Below, in pieces: positions 62,680-64,000 of a stretch of 64,000 nucleotides of DNA; positions within the stretch are counted from its first letter, which is position 1, and each line of letters begins with the position of its first letter. The DNA comes from Marinomonas transparens (GTDB lineage Bacteria; Pseudomonadota; Gammaproteobacteria; Pseudomonadales; Marinomonadaceae), in assembly GCF_016463975.1 (NCBI RefSeq), contig NZ_JAEMNX010000011.1:1-64000 (forward strand), written 5' to 3'. A model generated the notes under the pieces. The model worked only from the letters and a program-made list of their open reading frames with translations. It was not told where the DNA came from and ran no database searches. The position numbers and the translations under genes were made by a program.

Positions 62680-64000
62680 GTGGTCAAGTCCGATTCGTAT
62701 TCTATTATTGAGAAGCGATTAGCTGAAAATATTTTGATTCTTGATGGTGCTATGGGCACCATGATTCAAGACTATCAATTAGAAGAGCAGGATTACCGTG
62801 GTGACCGTTTTGCGGATTGGCAAAGTGATTTAAAAGGCAATAATGACCTACTGTCTCTGACTCAGCCTGACATTATCAAGGCCATTTATTCTGGCTACCT
62901 TGCTGCTGGCGCAGACATCATTGAAACCAACACCTTTAACGCCAACTATATTTCCATGTTGGATTACCACATGGAAGCGCTTAGCTATGAGTTGAATTTT
63001 GAATCGGCTCGCTTAGCACGTCTTGCCGCAGATGAATTTACTCAGCAGAACCCAAATAAACCGCGCTTTGTTGCCGGTGCAGTTGGGCCCACAAGTCGCA
63101 CCTGTACCATTTCACCTGATGTTAATGATCCTGGCTTTCGTAACATTCATTTTGATGAATTAGTTGAGGCTTATACGGTTTCTGTGGATGGCCTGATAAA
63201 GGGCGGTGTAGATATCATCCTTATTGAGACGATTTTCGATACCTTGAATGCCAAAGCGGCGATTTATGCCGTCCTAGATTATTTTGAAAAAACCGGTGTA
63301 CGTTATCCTATTATGATTTCTGGCACTATTACTGATGCCTCTGGTCGTACTTTATCAGGGCAAACTACCGAAGCGTTCTGGAACTCTATTGCCCATGCTA
63401 AGCCTATTTCTGTTGGCTTAAATTGCGCGTTGGGGCCTAAAGACTTACGTCAATACATAGAAGAGCTTTCTCGCATTGCAGATACTCACGTTTCTGCACA
63501 CCCTAATGCGGGCCTACCTAATGCTTTTGGTGAATATGATGAATCGCCAGAAGAAATGTTGGAAGAAATCCAAGGCTGGGTAGACGCCGGTTTCCTTAAT
63601 ATCATCGGTGGTTGCTGTGGTACTTCTCCAAGTCATATAGAAATCTTTGCTAACGCCTTCGCCGACTCCACGCCTCGTATTATTCCAACGGTAGAAAAGG
63701 CTTGTCGTTTATCAGGACTAGAGCCATTCAATATTGATGGTGACAGCTTATTTGTGAACGTGGGTGAGCGAACCAATGTGACGGGTTCGGCCATGTTTAA
63801 ACGCCTGATTAAAGAAGGTGACTTTGATACTGCCCTTGCTGTGGCTCGTCAACAGGTGGAAAACGGCGCTCAGATTATCGATATCAACATGGATGAAGGC
63901 ATGTTGGATTCAAAAGCCGCCATGGAACGTTTTCTTAAGTTGATCGCTTCTGAACCCGATATTTCCCGTGTGCCCATCATGTTGGATTCCTCTAAGTGGG
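62680..64000 (+). CDS. metH: Cobalamin-dependent methionine synthase (N-terminal part, runs off the window)
   Basis: First 440 codons. Transfers methyl from methyltetrahydrofolate to homocysteine through B12. The homocysteine domain (~15-325) shows [23 protein letters not shown], zinc ligands in [12 protein letters not shown] and the Cys-Cys of [10 protein letters not shown]. The pterin domain begins after [19 protein letters not shown], with [15 protein letters not shown] at 62680 is chosen; GAGGTGG lies ~6 nt upstream. No B12-box-like element is visible in the 147-nt leader. Confidence 0.97.
   Translation, partial: MVKSDSYSIIEKRLAENILILDGAMGTMIQDYQLEEQDYRGDRFADWQSDLKGNNDLLSLTQPDIIKAIYSGYLAAGADIIETNTFNANYISMLDYHMEALSYELNFESARLARLAADEFTQQNPNKPRFVAGAVGPTSRTCTISPDVNDPGFRNIHFDELVEAYTVSVDGLIKGGVDIILIETIFDTLNAKAAIYAVLDYFEKTGVRYPIMISGTITDASGRTLSGQTTEAFWNSIAHAKPISVGLNCALGPKDLRQYIEELSRIADTHVSAHPNAGLPNAFGEYDESPEEMLEEIQGWVDAGFLNIIGGCCGTSPSHIEIFANAFADSTPRIIPTVEKACRLSGLEPFNIDGDSLFVNVGERTNVTGSAMFKRLIKEGDFDTALAVARQQVENGAQIIDINMDEGMLDSKAAMERFLKLIASEPDISRVPIMLDSSKW

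Noticed and set aside
62533..62680. Cobalamin riboswitch before metH
   Set aside because: The gap is only 147 nt and shows no B12-box sequence or matching structure.
1..64000. CRISPR arrays, prophage, insertion sequences, tRNA genes
   Set aside because: I read for regular spaced repeats, transposase or integrase motifs and cloverleaf sequences and saw none that could be supported.

Overview
The window (about 43% G+C by eye, with one clearly AT-richer block) is a bacterial chromosome segment from a marine gammaproteobacterium. Gene content and order (pilin-pilB-pilC-pilD-coaE-yacG; lolCD-DUF2062-comEC-exbBD-lpxK-ycaR-ptp-murB; nadK-glpG-DUF1315-DUF2797-pepN; apbE/DUF3570/DUF4266/tlpA) point to Oceanospirillales, most likely Marinomonas or a close relative. 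The genus is inferred from protein character and synteny, not from a search. It opens on the last ~40 nt of a 5S rRNA and its terminator, so an rRNA operon lies just left. It closes inside metH. I see no phage, insertion sequence, CRISPR array or tRNA.

Layout. (1) 0.1-3.2 kb, minus strand: a redox/envelope cassette of TlpA-like thioredoxin, DUF4266 lipoprotein, DUF3570 beta-barrel and ApbE flavin transferase, divergent from dsbD. The DUF3570 protein carries a D-x-x-T-G-A-S sequence resembling the ApbE flavinylation site. (2) 5.1-11.3 kb: an OmpR-type response regulator and a QseC-like sensor kinase, separated by an AT-rich, oppositely oriented three-gene exopolysaccharide export module arranged like Vibrio vpsM-vpsN-vpsO. 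(3) 11.5-13.3 kb: a BenE-type transporter and a GntR/FCD regulator with two TGTATAC candidate operators upstream. (4) 13.4-15.3 kb: a soluble histidine kinase and a receiver-TPR response regulator. (5) 15.3-19.4 kb: a tightly overlapping type IV pilus operon with an unusually short PilB, followed by coaE and yacG. (6) 20-24.2 kb: nadC-ackA-pta. (7) 25.1-29.8 kb: aceE-aceF preceded by a ~1 kb structured gap, without lpd. (8) 29.9-34.3 kb: aldo/keto reductase, bcp, dapA-bamC-purC. (9) 34.4-43.5 kb: the envelope block lolC-lolD, DUF2062, comEC, exbB-exbD, lpxK, ycaR, LMW-PTP, murB, murI. kdsB, usual in this string, is absent, and ComEC has no recognisable metallo-beta-lactamase active site. (10) 43.6-49.4 kb: patatin, KAS III-like enzyme, pgm, carboxylesterase. 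(11) 49.9-52.7 kb: a small accessory patch with a tautomerase-like protein and two coupled genes of unknown function. (12) 52.8-62.5 kb: a spermidine-synthase-like protein, a PLP enzyme, nadK-glpG-DUF1315-DUF2797-pepN, and a coiled-coil lipoprotein with a C-terminal membrane helix. (13) 62.7 kb to the end: metH (partial).

How the genes fit together. Much of the window is housekeeping: acetyl-CoA/acetate flux (aceEF, ackA, pta), NAD synthesis (nadC, nadK), cell-wall and envelope biogenesis (dapA, murB, murI, lpxK, lolCD, bamC) and envelope redox control (dsbD, TlpA-like). The most promising places for undescribed biology are the ApbE/DUF3570/DUF4266/TlpA cassette, the putative envelope-tethering lipoprotein at 60.9 kb, the unknown pair at 50.5-52.7 kb, and three RNA hairpins placed on or beside translation starts (pgm, the PLP enzyme, the spermidine-synthase-like gene).
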